Shown: piece by piece, positions 9,438 to 20,082 of the stretch | How the letters are laid out: the number at the start of each line of letters is the position of its first letter | Position numbering within the stretch: position 1 is the stretch's first letter | DNA from: Acanthosepion esculentum | Lineage: Eukaryota; Mollusca; Cephalopoda; Sepiida; Sepiidae | Length of the DNA: 64,000 nt | NCBI GenBank assembly: GCA_964036315.1 | Contig: OZ038517.1 | Coordinates: 47,762,237 to 47,826,236 of the forward strand | Direction: 5' to 3' | Notes under the pieces: generated by a model | The model's input: only the letters and a program-made list of their open reading frames with translations | Told to the model about the DNA's origin: nothing | Database searches by the model: none | Made by a program: the position numbers and the translations under genes

Positions 9438-10439
9438 ATGTTTCAATATTAGCTTTGATATTTCGATCGCGAAATTTAATATGTGCGTGTAAAAATAAGC
9501 TGTTGAACCAGGTTACCAGACCTGTCTTACAGTGTTGTTTTGGGAATGCTAGTCATATTCAGGTAGAAAACACGTGTCTCCTGGTATATTTTTCCGGTAA
9601 CAATATTTGCGGACTCGAATGTGAGTCCGGGAAAAAAATGAAAAAATTTAACCAAACGACAATGTACTTTTTACCAAAAGTATACAAGAGCAATAGAAGA
9701 TTGACAAAATCAATGACTATGAAAGAAGAAAACATTTTAAACTAGAAAATGTCTTTATGCGTATGTAGTTTGTGCAGGAAAAGTCCGAGAGAAAAGTTAT
9801 CGAAATTGAAGTGAAACGTGCCCCAGTGGCGGTCGGGGGGGGGATACACCTTTTTTTTTTACCACGGCTAAGAGTAAAAAAGAAAAGTGAGGACGACTGA
9901 GAATATCATTCCCTATTTATAGGCTTAAGCAGCGTCCCCTAGCGACGGTGTTTTTTTTTTTAGTAAAGTCAAGTGGGGTAACTCACACTGTACAATTTAC
10001 ATGTGTTGTGAAGACGGTTGTTATTCATGATGATGGTAATCTATGAGTATAGAATCCAGAGGTTGGCAGTGAATATTTCGAAGACAGTAGGGAAGCGTAG
10101 TTCAGGTTAGCGGTGGATATCTCGTTTCAGTAGCAGAGCGTAGTTCTTTCTCCTTGTTCTGGTCATCTTTGGTTCTGACAGGTTCGCATTGGACATTCGT
10201 AGAGAGTAACCAAAATGGCCGCCATTATATAAGACGGATTGAATATTTTACGCCTTCTGATTGGTTCACCTTCATTTGGGGGGAACTATAAAGTGAGTCC
10301 AGTCATTTGAGTTTGCTCACTAGTATATACATACACAAAAACTGTAACAACGATTCTTATTGAGAGCTCTACAGATGTGGTCTTGTAGCAGACTAAGATT
10401 AGCTTAGCAAACGCTCGATGATAGTGTACAAACCTCCAA
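9438..10439. other. Unassigned sequence with promoter-like motifs
   Basis: No recognisable gene. A small frame at 9455-9745 lacks family motifs. Around 10213-10235 an aaaatggccgccatt palindrome (YY1-like) is followed at once by atataag (TATA-like) and an inverted CCAAT box (gattggttc) near 10260. A minus-strand TATA-like cctataaatagg is near 9912. These could be eroded LTR or host promoter signals. Confidence 0.3.
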
Positions 10440-10700
10440 AAAGAGGCGAAGAGAGAACACTGTGTTAACTAGATTTCGTATTGTCTAAACAAGACTAACT
10501 CATGTGCACCTGTTAAGAGCTGAAGATGTACCATTTTGCATCATTGCAATCACAGATTTAAAGTTAAGCACATTGTGCTTGAATGTAGAATCTATCAACT
10601 CAAACGTAGTCAACGTTAAAAATATAAAAGCGTTGTTTAAAGATATTGCCTCTGGCCGGATAATAGGGTTTCTAAAAGAAATAAGAAATTTTAAATTATT
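10440..10700 (+). repeat. Dispersed unknown repeat, copy 2 (empty-site paralog)
   Basis: Parallels 8100-8440 through catgtgcacctgttaagagc, gttaagcacattgtgc and ggccggataatagggtttct, but has no MITE between aat and ataaaagcg. It provides the pre-insertion form of the 8275 site. Confidence 0.6.
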
Positions 10701-10914
10701 TTAAATTGACGACAAAAATAATAAACCCTATTTATTAAATTGTTTATTGGAAGAGTTGGCAAAGAATCGGCTAATTGCCAACTAATTCGTACTTAATAAA
10801 ATGGTAACTAATAAACGTTTCCTAATAGTTGGTTTTAATTTTGAATTTTATTTTATTTTAATAAATTAGTAAATGTTTATAAGTTTATAAAATATATTTT
10901 TCATATTTATTTAT

Positions 10915-11045
10915 ACAATGGTAAATGATAAATATTGCATTGCAATACAATGCAATGGTAAATGGTAAATACAATGGTAAATGATAAATACAATGGTAAA
11001 TGGTAAATACAATGGTAAATGATAAATATTGCATTGCAATATTTA
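10915..11045. repeat. AT-rich tandem repeat
   Basis: About six copies of a ~17-19-bp unit, tacaatggtaaatgataaa and variants, bounded at both ends by attgcattgcaata, a short inverted motif. Confidence 0.8.
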
Positions 11046-11154
11046 ATACAATTAATTTTTAGAATATTATAAATATGAAATAATTCTTGTAAATGAAAAA
11101 AAATTCTGAAAATAAATAATGTTTAATATTTTTATGTCAGTTCTCAAGAACAAA

Positions 11155-11590
11155 GAAAAGCATTTTTTGAAAACATTTCACCCCAAGCAAGACGGGAGTT
11201 CTACTAGCACGCAAGGGGTTACAGAGAGTGAAAGTAAGAGTAGAGAGGGGTGTTTGAAGAAAGGATAAAGAGAGGGACGGGGATCAAGAACAAGATCAAG
11301 GTATCAGAAGATCTCGATTGACATTACATTTGAATATTTGAGGATTATAGCTATCAGGGAAGCAAGTAAGAGGAAGGGAGTTTCACTGTTGGGAAGTGCG
11401 AGTGAAGAAGCTGTTAGGGTAGAAGAGGCGGTTACATTTAACTGTTTCAACAGTAAACGGGTGGGACCGAGATGCCAACCTAGTAGCACGTTTAAATTCA
11501 TCCAGTAAAAAAAGCTCGTCAGAACAGTTGCCATATGAAAATATTTACAGAAAAAACAGAAGGACGTATTCAATGCAAGAACGAATGGTA
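11155..11590 (-). pseudogene. LINE family 1 C-terminus and 3' end, inverted
   Basis: On the minus strand a broken frame reads the end of RT: LLGWHLGPTRLLLKQLNV, then SSTLTASSLALPNSETPF, the same C-terminal block as in the LINE at 20.1-22.0 kb, then the family tail (aaccccttgcgtgc, cttgcttggggtgaa) at 11160-11210. It is 5'-truncated and frameshifted, as expected for a dead LINE insertion. Confidence 0.65.
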
Positions 11591-11814
11591 AATTTGTAGA
11601 TTTGAAGGATGGACTCAGACGAGAAAAAAACCTTTTGGCGCGACCCAGTGAACCAGCTTTATAATATATTTTTTGATTCATTGGGTTTGTCAGGAAGGAG
11701 AGCTTTTCTATTTTTGGAATATTTTATGAGCCTTTTGTTTCACATTGAATATGAAATAGTTAGGGTATTGAAGGGTCTTGAAAGTATTTTCAATATATTT
11801 CTCCTCTCCGTTAA

Positions 11815-11885
11815 ATTCCCATATCAATTCTGTGGACGAGACAAATTGGTATTAGATGACAATTGGAAAAGAAAACTATAACTAT
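11815..11885. repeat. Copy of the 12.34-kb element flank
   Basis: Shares tcaattctgtggac, gaca.attggtat and gatgacaattggaaaa with 12341-12400, suggesting two copies of one element end about 0.5 kb apart. Confidence 0.55.
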
Positions 11886-12020
11886 ATATTTAACAATATT
11901 GTCGACATGGAAAGAAAAAAAAATCTCTGAGTATGAATGAAATTTACATTAACCACAAAAAGGCTTACGCAGAAGTCTCTCTCTCTCTCTCTTTTAAATT
12001 TGGATTTTTTAACATAACTA

Positions 12021-12193
12021 GAGTGTAACCCGGATATAAGAGAAACCCTGATATAAGAGAGATTTTTATCTGGTTCCAAATTAGAGTCTGTGTTAATGTA
12101 TATATAATAGACCAAACCCGGATATAAGAGAAACCCGGATATAAGAGACTTCTTATCCGGTCCCGACAACTCTCTTATATCCGGGTTACACTG
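12021..12193. mobile_element. pogo/Tc1-like MITE, copy 2 (173 bp)
   Basis: Same family as 2482-2639: ends gagtgtaacccggatataag and ttatatccgggttacactg, with TA immediately outside both ends (12019-12020 and 12194-12195). The two copies also share internal ccaaattagagtctgtgtta and ggtcccgacaactctc. No coding capacity. Confidence 0.85.
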
Positions 12194-12380
12194 TATAACA
12201 ACAAAAACATTTCGATTTCATTTTTGCCTTGAAAAAGTCGGAAGACGAAACGCGTTGGCAAAAAACTAAGATTTTTTTTCCAATTATCATCTTATCCATA
12301 TATATATATATATATATATCTATATATATATATATATATGGTTAAATTCCCAGATCAATTCTGTGGACAAGACATATTGG

Positions 12381-12460
12381 TATAAAATGACAATTGGAAA
12401 AATCTTAGGAAGACGAAACGCGTCGGCAAAATCTAAGATTTTTCCAATTGTCATTTTATA
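12381..12460. repeat. 27-bp-arm inverted repeat
   Basis: Arms tataaaatgacaattggaaa+aatctta (12381-12407) and its reverse complement at 12434-12460, with a loop containing gacgaaacgcgtcgg. A variant loop (gacgaaacgcgttgg) lies near 12245 and another (gacgaaacgcgtcgg) near 41260. TA arrays flank it. Confidence 0.85.
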
Positions 12461-12467
12461 CACACAC

Positions 12468-12501
<34 letters not shown>

Positions 12502-12619
12502 TTGTTACTTCAAACTTTTTTCTCAGTGGATACTCGTATTTGAGCAGACGTTCCGTTTTAGTTTTTTTTAAACAGTGTTTAATTCTTCTGTCCGCCTGCG
12601 TTCTCCAGAAAACTTAATA

Positions 12620-12730
12620 ATAAAAAATGTGCTCTCTAGCTGGATTCGAACTTGCGTATACCTTTGCAGGGGAAAGCACTGGCTGGTCCGGCTTGCCTTG
12701 ATCGCCAGACTATGAAGAGTATCGAATTTC
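12620..12730 (-). mobile_element. tRNA-like SINE head (probable)
   Basis: The minus strand carries a B-box-like gttcgaatccagc and, about 65 bp earlier, an A-box-like ctggcgatcaagg. No clean cloverleaf or acceptor stem was seen, so a tRNA-derived SINE fragment is more likely than a working tRNA gene. Confidence 0.4.
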
Positions 12731-12750
12731 AAAGTTTCTCTGTGCGTGTG

Positions 12751-12791
<41 letters not shown>
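12751..12791. repeat. (GT)n microsatellite
   Basis: About 20 GT dinucleotides followed by a short gcctgcgtgtgtgtg variant. Confidence 0.95.
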
Positions 12792-12793
<2 letters not shown>

Positions 12794-12799
12794 CTGCGT

Positions 12800-13930
12800 G
12801 TGTGTGATCACATACGATAAATAATAAAGAAGCATACAAAAGCTTTTTCTACTATGGACCGTTTATTCATTTTATGGTGACTGCAGTTAAACAAAGTCCT
12901 CAATGTCCGTTGGGCATGTCCGTTTTATTTGGCTTTATTTTTACTAAGTTAGCGACCATTTTAACCGTGGTTAAAATGGTCGATCTTAAGTAAGTGTTGC
13001 ACTGAGTTGGAACAACCAAATCACTTACTTCATGGGTCGGGCTGCAAGGCACGTCCGAACGATGTCGCTGGAAAGTGGAAAGACTGACATTCCGCATTGG
13101 GAATAAAATTACCACGTAGTTCTACATCTGGGAGCAAAAAAGGAGAAAGAAAGTGAGTGAGTAAATGTTTGGCTTTTTTCTTTCATAGACTCCAGCAGCG
13201 CCACACTACGGCTTTTGATGAAGCCAAGTGGGGTAATAGTATTTCCGTTTACTTTACTTTTAGTATCATGGAAAATGTATTTCTTTTTTTTTTTTATTAC
13301 TCATTATTATTTTATTTCATTTTCCTCACAAGAGTTAAGGAAGATTCTTTTGCTTTTAAAACGAATTTACTCGTTCAGATATTTTTTCGAAAAGCTCATA
13401 CCGGCTCAGTTTCATGCCCGAAACGTAAACAAAGCAATTTCTAAAGAAACAGTGGATTTTTAAAAATTATTTTTATTCGTGGAGTGAGTAGCCATAGCTA
13501 AATGCAAAATAAGTAACAGAACTGTCCGACAAATAGAATTGACAAAGTTTGTAATAACAAGAAAAAGGAAAGAAAAGAACAGGGTAAAAAATAATTTAAA
13601 GCAAGCAAACAATATATGCAAAGCATATTATTTAACAGTAATAAGGCAAAGCAACAGTAATATGGCAAAAAATTCACAAACTACGAATTGGGCTTAACAC
13701 ACAAAAGCAAGTTCGGACAAGCGAACTTCGCGTTCTGACTTCAAGACAAAACAGACAGGAACTCTATTTTACTGACCAGAAAAAAGTCTCAGCATACATT
13801 TGTGTGCTTCTGCCTATAAATTGGGGAGGGGAAATTGTTTTTGCAGTCATTCCAAGTAGTATTGAAACCAACATTGTTATTACAGACGTTTTTGTTTTTA
13901 TTGGATACCCGTATTTCAGTAGACGCTCCG

Positions 13931-13970
<40 letters not shown>

Positions 13971-14370
13971 GAAAAATGTTCAACCAGATCTTGAAACGAA
14001 GATGACATAATTCCAAAAGGACGCCATTTTGTTTTGTCTCTTGCTCACACCAGTTCTAATTATTTTTAATTATCACTCTCATCGCAATATCACCTGATAA
14101 CCTTTTGTGATTTGATCTTATTTAGAATGAAATAGCAATAAAACAAAAATTGAATATTTTCTTTTTTTAATTTAGTAATTATCACGAAACGAAGACAAAA
14201 TGCGTTAAGATTTTTCATTGAGAAGTGATGATCTTGTAAGTGTTTCAATATCATCTCTATGAAAATTCTAACTACATTAACATGTTTGTCATTGGGAGAA
14301 AGAAATAATTTATTTAGAAGTTAAGTTTGTTTTGATTTATCCTTCTTCTACGTGCCCTGATCCTTCAGAA
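12800..14370. other. Unassigned sequence with a (TA)n tract at 13935-13966
   Basis: No gene recognised. Short frames (12900-13115 minus, 13157-13463 plus) have no conserved motif, and the latter are driven by T-rich tracts. The phrase ggatac.cgtatttcagtagacg.tccgttt near 13900 recurs near 12530, indicating a small dispersed repeat. Confidence 0.35.
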
Positions 14371-14374
14371 CCAT

Positions 14375-14450
14375 TTTTGTTTACAATAACGTTCATCCTG
14401 TACAGTGCCCAAGAGCCACTCAAGGAAGAAGGTTACAGAGTAAGATTCAT
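14375..14450 (-). mobile_element. LINE family 2 3' end, inverted
   Basis: The reverse complement reads gtaaccttcttccttgagtg then tgtacaggatgaacg, the tail found at 16780-16830 downstream of a family-2 RT C-terminus. Confidence 0.6.
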
Positions 14451-14559
14451 GATGCACACACCACATGCTACACACCATGACTTATTTCAGAGAATAGTCG
14501 TAGAAAGCAAAGGAAACAAGCTTCTAACTCGGAATTACGAGCATTTTAAAATCTCGGGG

Positions 14560-14710
14560 TAACGAAACAGCCATGCAGGTTAAGCATGTTACTAGATTGG
14601 CAATTAGGTGTCACCGTTTTATTGCTAAACTAGCTAGATGCAAGCGTACGTTCCAGTTTCTTTCCGCGCACTTCTCTCCTGCGGAAATCCCTTCCGATTT
14701 CTTGTATGAC
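14560..14710 (+). pseudogene. LINE C-terminal fragment
   Basis: Contains tactagattggcaattagg, then ccagtttctttccgcgcact: diverged RT C-terminal sequence of the type seen near 47.46 and 53.7 kb. Stops throughout. Confidence 0.45.
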
Positions 14711-14734
14711 GATTAACTACATCTGGCAGCAAGG

Positions 14735-14870
14735 CCTCTGATCGGGAGATTAGAAGTTTTGAGAAGCTTGGAACTACCTCTTAATTTCTATTGTTCCCAG
14801 GTCTACTCTGACCAGGTGTGGTAGCACCTGTTAGGGTCCCAGCTATAGGCATATTGCGAACCCAAAAACA
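14735..14870 (-). mobile_element. Composite element right flank, inverted
   Basis: Reverse-complement match to the 5.85-5.97-kb flank: gatcgggagattagaagt, ggaactacctcttaattt and ggtagcacctgttagggtcc. AT-rich tracts with tatagtag and attaccaac follow, as at 48.7 kb. Confidence 0.6.
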
Positions 14871-15109
14871 AAATATTATGAAAATATAAAAATTACATTT
14901 TTATAATAAAAATACTAATAATACATTTTTATATAAAAAAATTACCAACAGTATATATTTATAGTAGAATTATCAAATTACTTCAAAGCTCTCAAGAAAA
15001 GTATATTTCAGTATTAAATCCCGTATGAGTTAGTCTCCTAAAAATCAAGATATAGATATATCATACTTTTTTTTCCCCTCTCCGAATTCATTCATTATAC
15101 ATCTTCAAA

Positions 15110-15270
15110 AACTTAAATAGCATGCCAATCGCCATCTTTTGTCTTCCTGAGTCCTGTTCATTTATTGTGTTTTCTCCTCAGTAAGATCTTCTCACTCGAG
15201 GAGTAACCCCTTGCATGATGTGGTATTACTGCCTTGCCTGGGGGAAATGAATTAAAAAAAAAACTCTGAA
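15110..15270 (+). mobile_element. LINE family 1 3' end
   Basis: catcttttgtcttcctgagt, aaccccttgcatg, then actgccttgcctgggggaaa and a poly-A run: the family tail in plus orientation, 5'-truncated. Confidence 0.6.
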
Positions 15271-15484
15271 AGGGATAAAACATTAGCGGTCGTCACTTCG
15301 GTTCGATCACATGTTATAATAAATTTCCTATCCCCTAATCCAGAATGATTCCAAACCAATGATCTTCCCTGATTTTCCTTGACATCGAACCGTTTTTCAC
15401 TATGCGACCACAGCCTGGGACAGCTTTCGGTCCTATATGACGGAAGCTCCTCCCCACTTTCCAGTTTTGATAGCGTCTCCGAAT

Positions 15485-16420
15485 CCTTGTTGGTTTTTGT
15501 TTTGTTTTACGGCATATCGACATCAATGGGTCATTTAATACCAATAACATTTTTATTGCTGGTAATTTTTTTTTTTTCAAAGATGTATTGCTGGTAAAGT
15601 TTTTCTTCAAAAATCTATTTCTGAGAATATTTTTTCTTCAAAAAACCAGTAATAAGGAGTTCCAGAGAAAAGCGATAATAATAACAAAAATTGCAATATG
15701 AGCTCTGGTAAAAAAACATATATTGATAACAGTAAAAAATTGCAATATGAGCACTGGTAAAAATGATTGCTGAAAACATTAGGTTTATAATACCCAGAAA
15801 TTCATACACAGATGTCCTCATGACAGTGGATAAAGGCGTTAGTTAGATCCGGTGACAGGACCCAAAGAGTGTGAGTTCAATATCTGGTTAAGGCGGCGGA
15901 GAACTCTGAGAGGGGAATTAACAGGAGATGACTGACATCCATTAGACGTAGAACGAGAACAGTCTACCCCAGTGAGCGAAATAAAGGGTTCAGTTCGACA
16001 TTCCAACCACCTGAAGAAGGCCGGAGCGTACAACGGCCGAAACGTTGTGATGAACATGGAGACAAAAACGATAATAGTCCGAATAATATAAATAGTGTAA
16101 ATGTATAGCTGTTTGTATTACTGGTACTTTTTTGTTGAGTGTTGCTGATAATTTTTCCTTAAAAAAATTATTGCTGTTATAATTTATTTTACAAAGTATT
16201 ATAGGTATTAAAACTTATTTTTACGCTTTCATAGTATTTTGGTCCGAGTTTGTGTGTTAACTATTTGCCCATAGCTGGGACCCTAACAAATGCCACCACC
16301 CCATATCAGGGTGGACCCGGGAACACCAGCAATTAAGAGGTGGTTCCACGCTCCTCAAAAACTCCTGATCAGAGGCCTTGCTGTTTTATATATCTTGTCG
16401 TCTTACCCAGGACGCGGATG
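15485..16420 (+). mobile_element. Composite element with degenerate core, copy 2
   Basis: Left flank (tacggcatatcgacatcaat, gggtcatttaatacca) at 15515-15545; right flank (ccatagctgggaccctaaca, gggtggacccgggaacacca, gatcagaggccttgctgtt) at 16269-16385. The core holds decayed ~25-45-bp units with attgctggtaa and ttcttcaaaaa and is split by a SINE at 15809-16095. Confidence 0.5.
15809..16095 (+). mobile_element. tRNA-derived SINE, copy 4
   Basis: Head begins within the A box (gacagtggataaaggcgtt). B-box-like gtgagttcaatatctgg, then the body, then an intact central hairpin at 16011-16043 with the full ggccg/cggcc stem. Tail taatataaatagtgtaaatg. Nested in the composite element, so younger than it. 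Confidence 0.78.
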
Positions 16421-16439
16421 TAGTTTATCGTCCTACCTA

Positions 16440-16850
16440 GGACAGCCGAATCCTTGCTGGAGAAGAATTATTTTCCACTCTCCAACCTCTCTTTCACAGG
16501 CGGGATCTGGCGAGTCTCTCACAGCTCTGTCTCTGCTAGCATGGAAAGTGCTCGTACGAGCTACATTCCTGGGTTACGCCTGGTCTAACCTTCACGGCTA
16601 GGACCCGCAGTAGTAGCAAACCACACATCCTCCGAATTCTATCGCTTAGATAGCTTCTTCCCGCAAACCACCGCCCTGTGGAACAGACTCCAAAGGGAAC
16701 GTTTCTCCGATTACTACAATCTTAACCTGTTCAAGTCTCGAGTTAGCCGTTATCTTCCCCTCCTATCCATATAAATTCCCCCTTAACATAACCCTCTACC
16801 TCGAGTGACCCCTGAGCCTTATACAGGATGAACATTACTGCAAAAACAAA
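16440..16850 (+). pseudogene. LINE family 2 RT C-terminus and 3' end
   Basis: Near 16645-16770 a broken frame reads FFPQTTALWNRLQRERFSDY and then NLNLFKSRVSRYLP before a stop, the classic C-terminal block of jockey/CR1-type ORF2 proteins. The 3' tail follows: ccctctacctcgagtgaccc, ttatacaggatgaacattac. The tail differs from family 1, so this is a second LINE lineage. Confidence 0.65.
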
Positions 16851-17555
16851 CAAAAAAAAAAAAATCCAAAAGCAACGGTTCCTCTTGAGCAGATATTTTT
16901 TCTTCTTCAAGACAAGCAGGTCGGCATCTGAATTCACATACAAAGCTATAGTCGGACTAATCATTGTCGAAGTCAGGCTTTCTAAATAAAATACAAATAG
17001 GGGAAAGAAAAGTGCGTTCACAATGCGAGAAACCTACTTAGGTAAAAACTAAGATATAGCCGAGCGCCATGTCTGCAAACAATAGCATCTCGCTGTGATA
17101 CGAGGTGTATATTTATTTCAGTTAAGATCGTGTGTCGAGTGTGATAGATGAGAACGTTAGAAAAAAAAAACGCAAGTGTAATCTTTATTAGAGCGAGGTA
17201 GTTAACACCGTTTCGTCGTTTTGGTAGGGGGGGTCTTCTACAAATGCTACTCGTGAGAGAGACTCACGTAAAAAGCGAAGCCAAGAAAATAAAATACAAT
17301 CACCAAGTTAGCCAGCAATTTTGTAAATCAAATTCTGCAGCAAAGCTTGCGATTTGATAAATGAAACGGTTACATATAAGCCTCAAGGGCCAGAAGTCGG
17401 TGTTTGAATCAAGTTCAAAATCAGGATTTAGAGTACTGATTTTCAAAGTAGGCAGGGTCATCTCTGATTGTCAAATTGGCATAACTCACCTTTTGTCGTT
17501 TTATCTCCTCGTAATTTAAGATGAGACCGTAAAAAAAATTTGACACAAGTATATA
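16851..17555. other. Unassigned sequence
   Basis: No recognisable element. Contains short A runs and ggtagggggggtctt near 17223. Confidence 0.3.
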
Positions 17556-17921
17556 CAAGATGTCCATAAAGTTCGTGTGCACTTTAAAAAATTTATGACT
17601 TTATTTGTATTTGCGATAGAAATAATTTGTAAAAAGGACGAGAAAGAGGTAAATCTATATTTTTTAAGGTTTTATTGAAATTTTATTTAAGTTTCCACAT
17701 GTCCTCCATCATTAGCAATACAAAGGGTAATACGATTTTGCAGTTCACGGAAAACATTTGCCAACTGATTTACAGTAATGCCTGAAATCACATTAGTTAT
17801 TTTAGCTATACTTAAAACTAGGTACATTAAACTTTATAACATTTTTTACAGGTTATTTCTATCGCAAATACAAATAAAGTGATAAATTTTTAAAATGCAC
17901 ACGAAGTTTATGGACACCCTG
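17556..17921 (-). mobile_element. Tc1/mariner/IS630-type deletion derivative, copy 1
   Basis: TA-flanked inverted termini, caagatgtccataaagttcg on the left and tttatggacaccctg on the right, with a longer inner inverted repeat (ttatttgtatttgcgatag). On the minus strand a remnant reads TVNQLANVFRELQNRI followed by a broken CxANDGGHVET, like the C-terminus of Tc1/mariner-type transposases. Most of the gene is deleted. A mirror-orientation copy lies at 25373-25738. Confidence 0.75.
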
Positions 17922-18549
17922 TATATTAACCGTCTAATGGCAATGGTCCTATTTTGGTGATTTACGAGATTCTTTTAATAAATATATAACAAATAATAGA
18001 TTTCTTTTGGAAACCTATTATTAATTTACGGGATTTTATTTTAATTTTATAAAAAAATTAAAATACATATACATAGCTTATGGTCGTGATAGGAGCTTGT
18101 TCGATGTATTCCTTGCATATGTAATTACTGTATTTGAAAAAATTCGTACTAGTTAATATTTATTTATTGATTTATTTAATTTTTTTCTCATTCTTAACTA
18201 TAAGTGCACCCCCCCCCCTTATTTGTTGCCGTGTTCCTGGTGTATGTATATGTAACTTGTTATTGTATTTGCAAAAGTGTTATTTTTAATTATATATTCA
18301 ATGTTTTTTTTTCTTTATTTTTTTTGTATTTGTGAATTTCTGCTTTTGACTTTTGTTAGCCGCCACTCCCCACCCCTCCTACTTTAGAAGGGACCGGTGT
18401 AACGTAAGTGGTAATCTCTTTTTTTTTTTTTTAAATATAGGTCAACGGGACTTATACTAAGTTAAAACTTACTGTTATTGTTAAAACTCACTGTACACGT
18501 ACATTGGTATGTCATTCCTATCGCCATGTACTCTTAACGTTTGTAAGCC
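17922..18549. other. Unassigned AT-rich sequence
   Basis: Several T and C homopolymer runs (18205-18218, 18418-18432). No gene or element ends seen. Confidence 0.3.
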
Positions 18550-18724
18550 CTGCGGCTATCCCGCCTACGTCCCCCTCTATTGTTCGGTCTTGTCGTCGTT
18601 GAATTTTGTTATACGTAATAGGAGTAGGTAGGCTTTCCTACCGCCCGGTCTACACTCCCCCCCCCTCTATTGGACACGGTTAGAGGCCCAAACCTTGTTC
18701 CGTGTCTAGGAAGGGGTTTCCGGA

Positions 18725-18759
<35 letters not shown>

Positions 18760-19119
18760 CCTCTGTGCTGGTGCTGCGGTGTTTCACCCGTGATGCGTGT
18801 AGTCTGTGGCATTGCCTGTTCATTCTGAGGGTACACGGTTGACAGTTCCCTGGTTGCTGTTTCCGACTGGTAGTTAGGAGCCCTAACTCTTGCGTAGCGT
18901 CTTGAGGGGCCGCTCTGATCAACAGTTGCATAATATCGGGGTGTCTGTAGTGCCATGTCGCGCATGGATAGGTGTCCCTGCATTCACCTCCGGTGGGCAA
19001 CCCTGCGGCCACATTATGATTCAGGCTGTGTCAAACCCCCTCTCTGCCCGCGTCATAGGTGTTAACCGTCGGCTTCCTGTAACTCAGGCCTTCTCCTTTT
19101 CCAACACCAATCTCCAACC

Positions 19120-20082
19120 ATGAATTACAAAAACCAGAAATATAAACCTAAACCAGCCTTCCAAAAATCACCCAAACCGTTAGATATCTCCTTCACCAAC
19201 ATCCGTGGCATCAGAACCAACTTCTGCAGCGTTGAGTCCTTCCTAATGGCTAATCGCCCGGATATACTGGCCCTGTGTGAGACCAATCTTCACTCCGCTA
19301 TCTCCTCCTCTGATCTCTCGATCCCTGGATACCTTCCTCTCCTCAGAAAAGACTCTCTAACACACATGCATGGCCTGGGGGTTTACGTCAAAGACCATCT
19401 CCCTCTAGCTAGAGAGTCCTCCCTCGAATCGCCGGATCAATCGTTCTTGTGTCTCCGGCTCTCTCTTCTCAATGCCGTCAGCTATCTTTTCTTCCTATAC
19501 CGCTCTCCATCCTCTCAGGACTGTGGGATACTTGATGTCATTTCTGACAGCATAGATAGGGCCCTCTCTGCCCATCCGTACGCTCACGTATTTGTATTTG
19601 GCGATTTTAACGCCCATCACAGCCAGTGGCTTAAGAACGCTACTACCGACCTCGCAGGCGTTCATACTCTCAACTTTTCAGTCTCTCAATCCCTCATTCA
19701 TTTAATCGATTTCTCCACGCGTTTTGCCTACAACCGTGACGATAAGGCCTCACTCCTCGACCTGTGTTTTACCTCCATCCCTGAGTCTTGTAGTGCCACG
19801 CAACTCTGTCCTATCGGTAACTCCGATCATGCTGTTGTGTCCGTTAGCATCTCCTTCAGCCCCACACCCTGCAAAGAGCCTCCTACCACCAGAACCACAT
19901 TCTACTACCAACGGGCTGACTGGGACGCGTTTCGTGACTTCCTCCGCGATGTCCCCTGGGATGCTGTATTTAAGCTCCCCACTCATGAGTGTGCTTCTGA
20001 GTTCGCTTCCTGGGTTAAAGCCGGTATCGAAGCCTTCATCCCCTCCAGGAAATTCAAGGTCAAACCTCGCTCCTCCCCCTAG
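19120..20082 (+). CDS. LINE ORF2 N-terminal part: APE-type endonuclease
   Basis: 320 codons from an ATG at 19120 (context aaccATGa) to a TAG at 20080-20082. Family role: nicks target DNA to prime reverse transcription in the nucleus. Motifs: SFTNIRGIRTNF near residue 26, LCETN near 59, GDFNAHH at about 161-167 and SDHAVV at about 235-240, covering the catalytic Asp/Asn and Asp-His of exonuclease-endonuclease-phosphatase enzymes. The TAG does not fit a natural C-terminus: the same frame stays open into the RT part, so this is the front of one protein cut by a premature stop. Confidence 0.88.
   Translation: MNYKNQKYKPKPAFQKSPKPLDISFTNIRGIRTNFCSVESFLMANRPDILALCETNLHSAISSSDLSIPGYLPLLRKDSLTHMHGLGVYVKDHLPLARESSLESPDQSFLCLRLSLLNAVSYLFFLYRSPSSQDCGILDVISDSIDRALSAHPYAHVFVFGDFNAHHSQWLKNATTDLAGVHTLNFSVSQSLIHLIDFSTRFAYNRDDKASLLDLCFTSIPESCSATQLCPIGNSDHAVVSVSISFSPTPCKEPPTTRTTFYYQRADWDAFRDFLRDVPWDAVFKLPTHECASEFASWVKAGIEAFIPSRKFKVKPRSSP

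Noticed and set aside
12620..12730. Working tRNA gene on the minus strand
   Set aside because: A- and B-box-like motifs present, but no acceptor stem or clean anticodon arm; better a SINE head. The same applies at 46310-46410 and 52725-52800.
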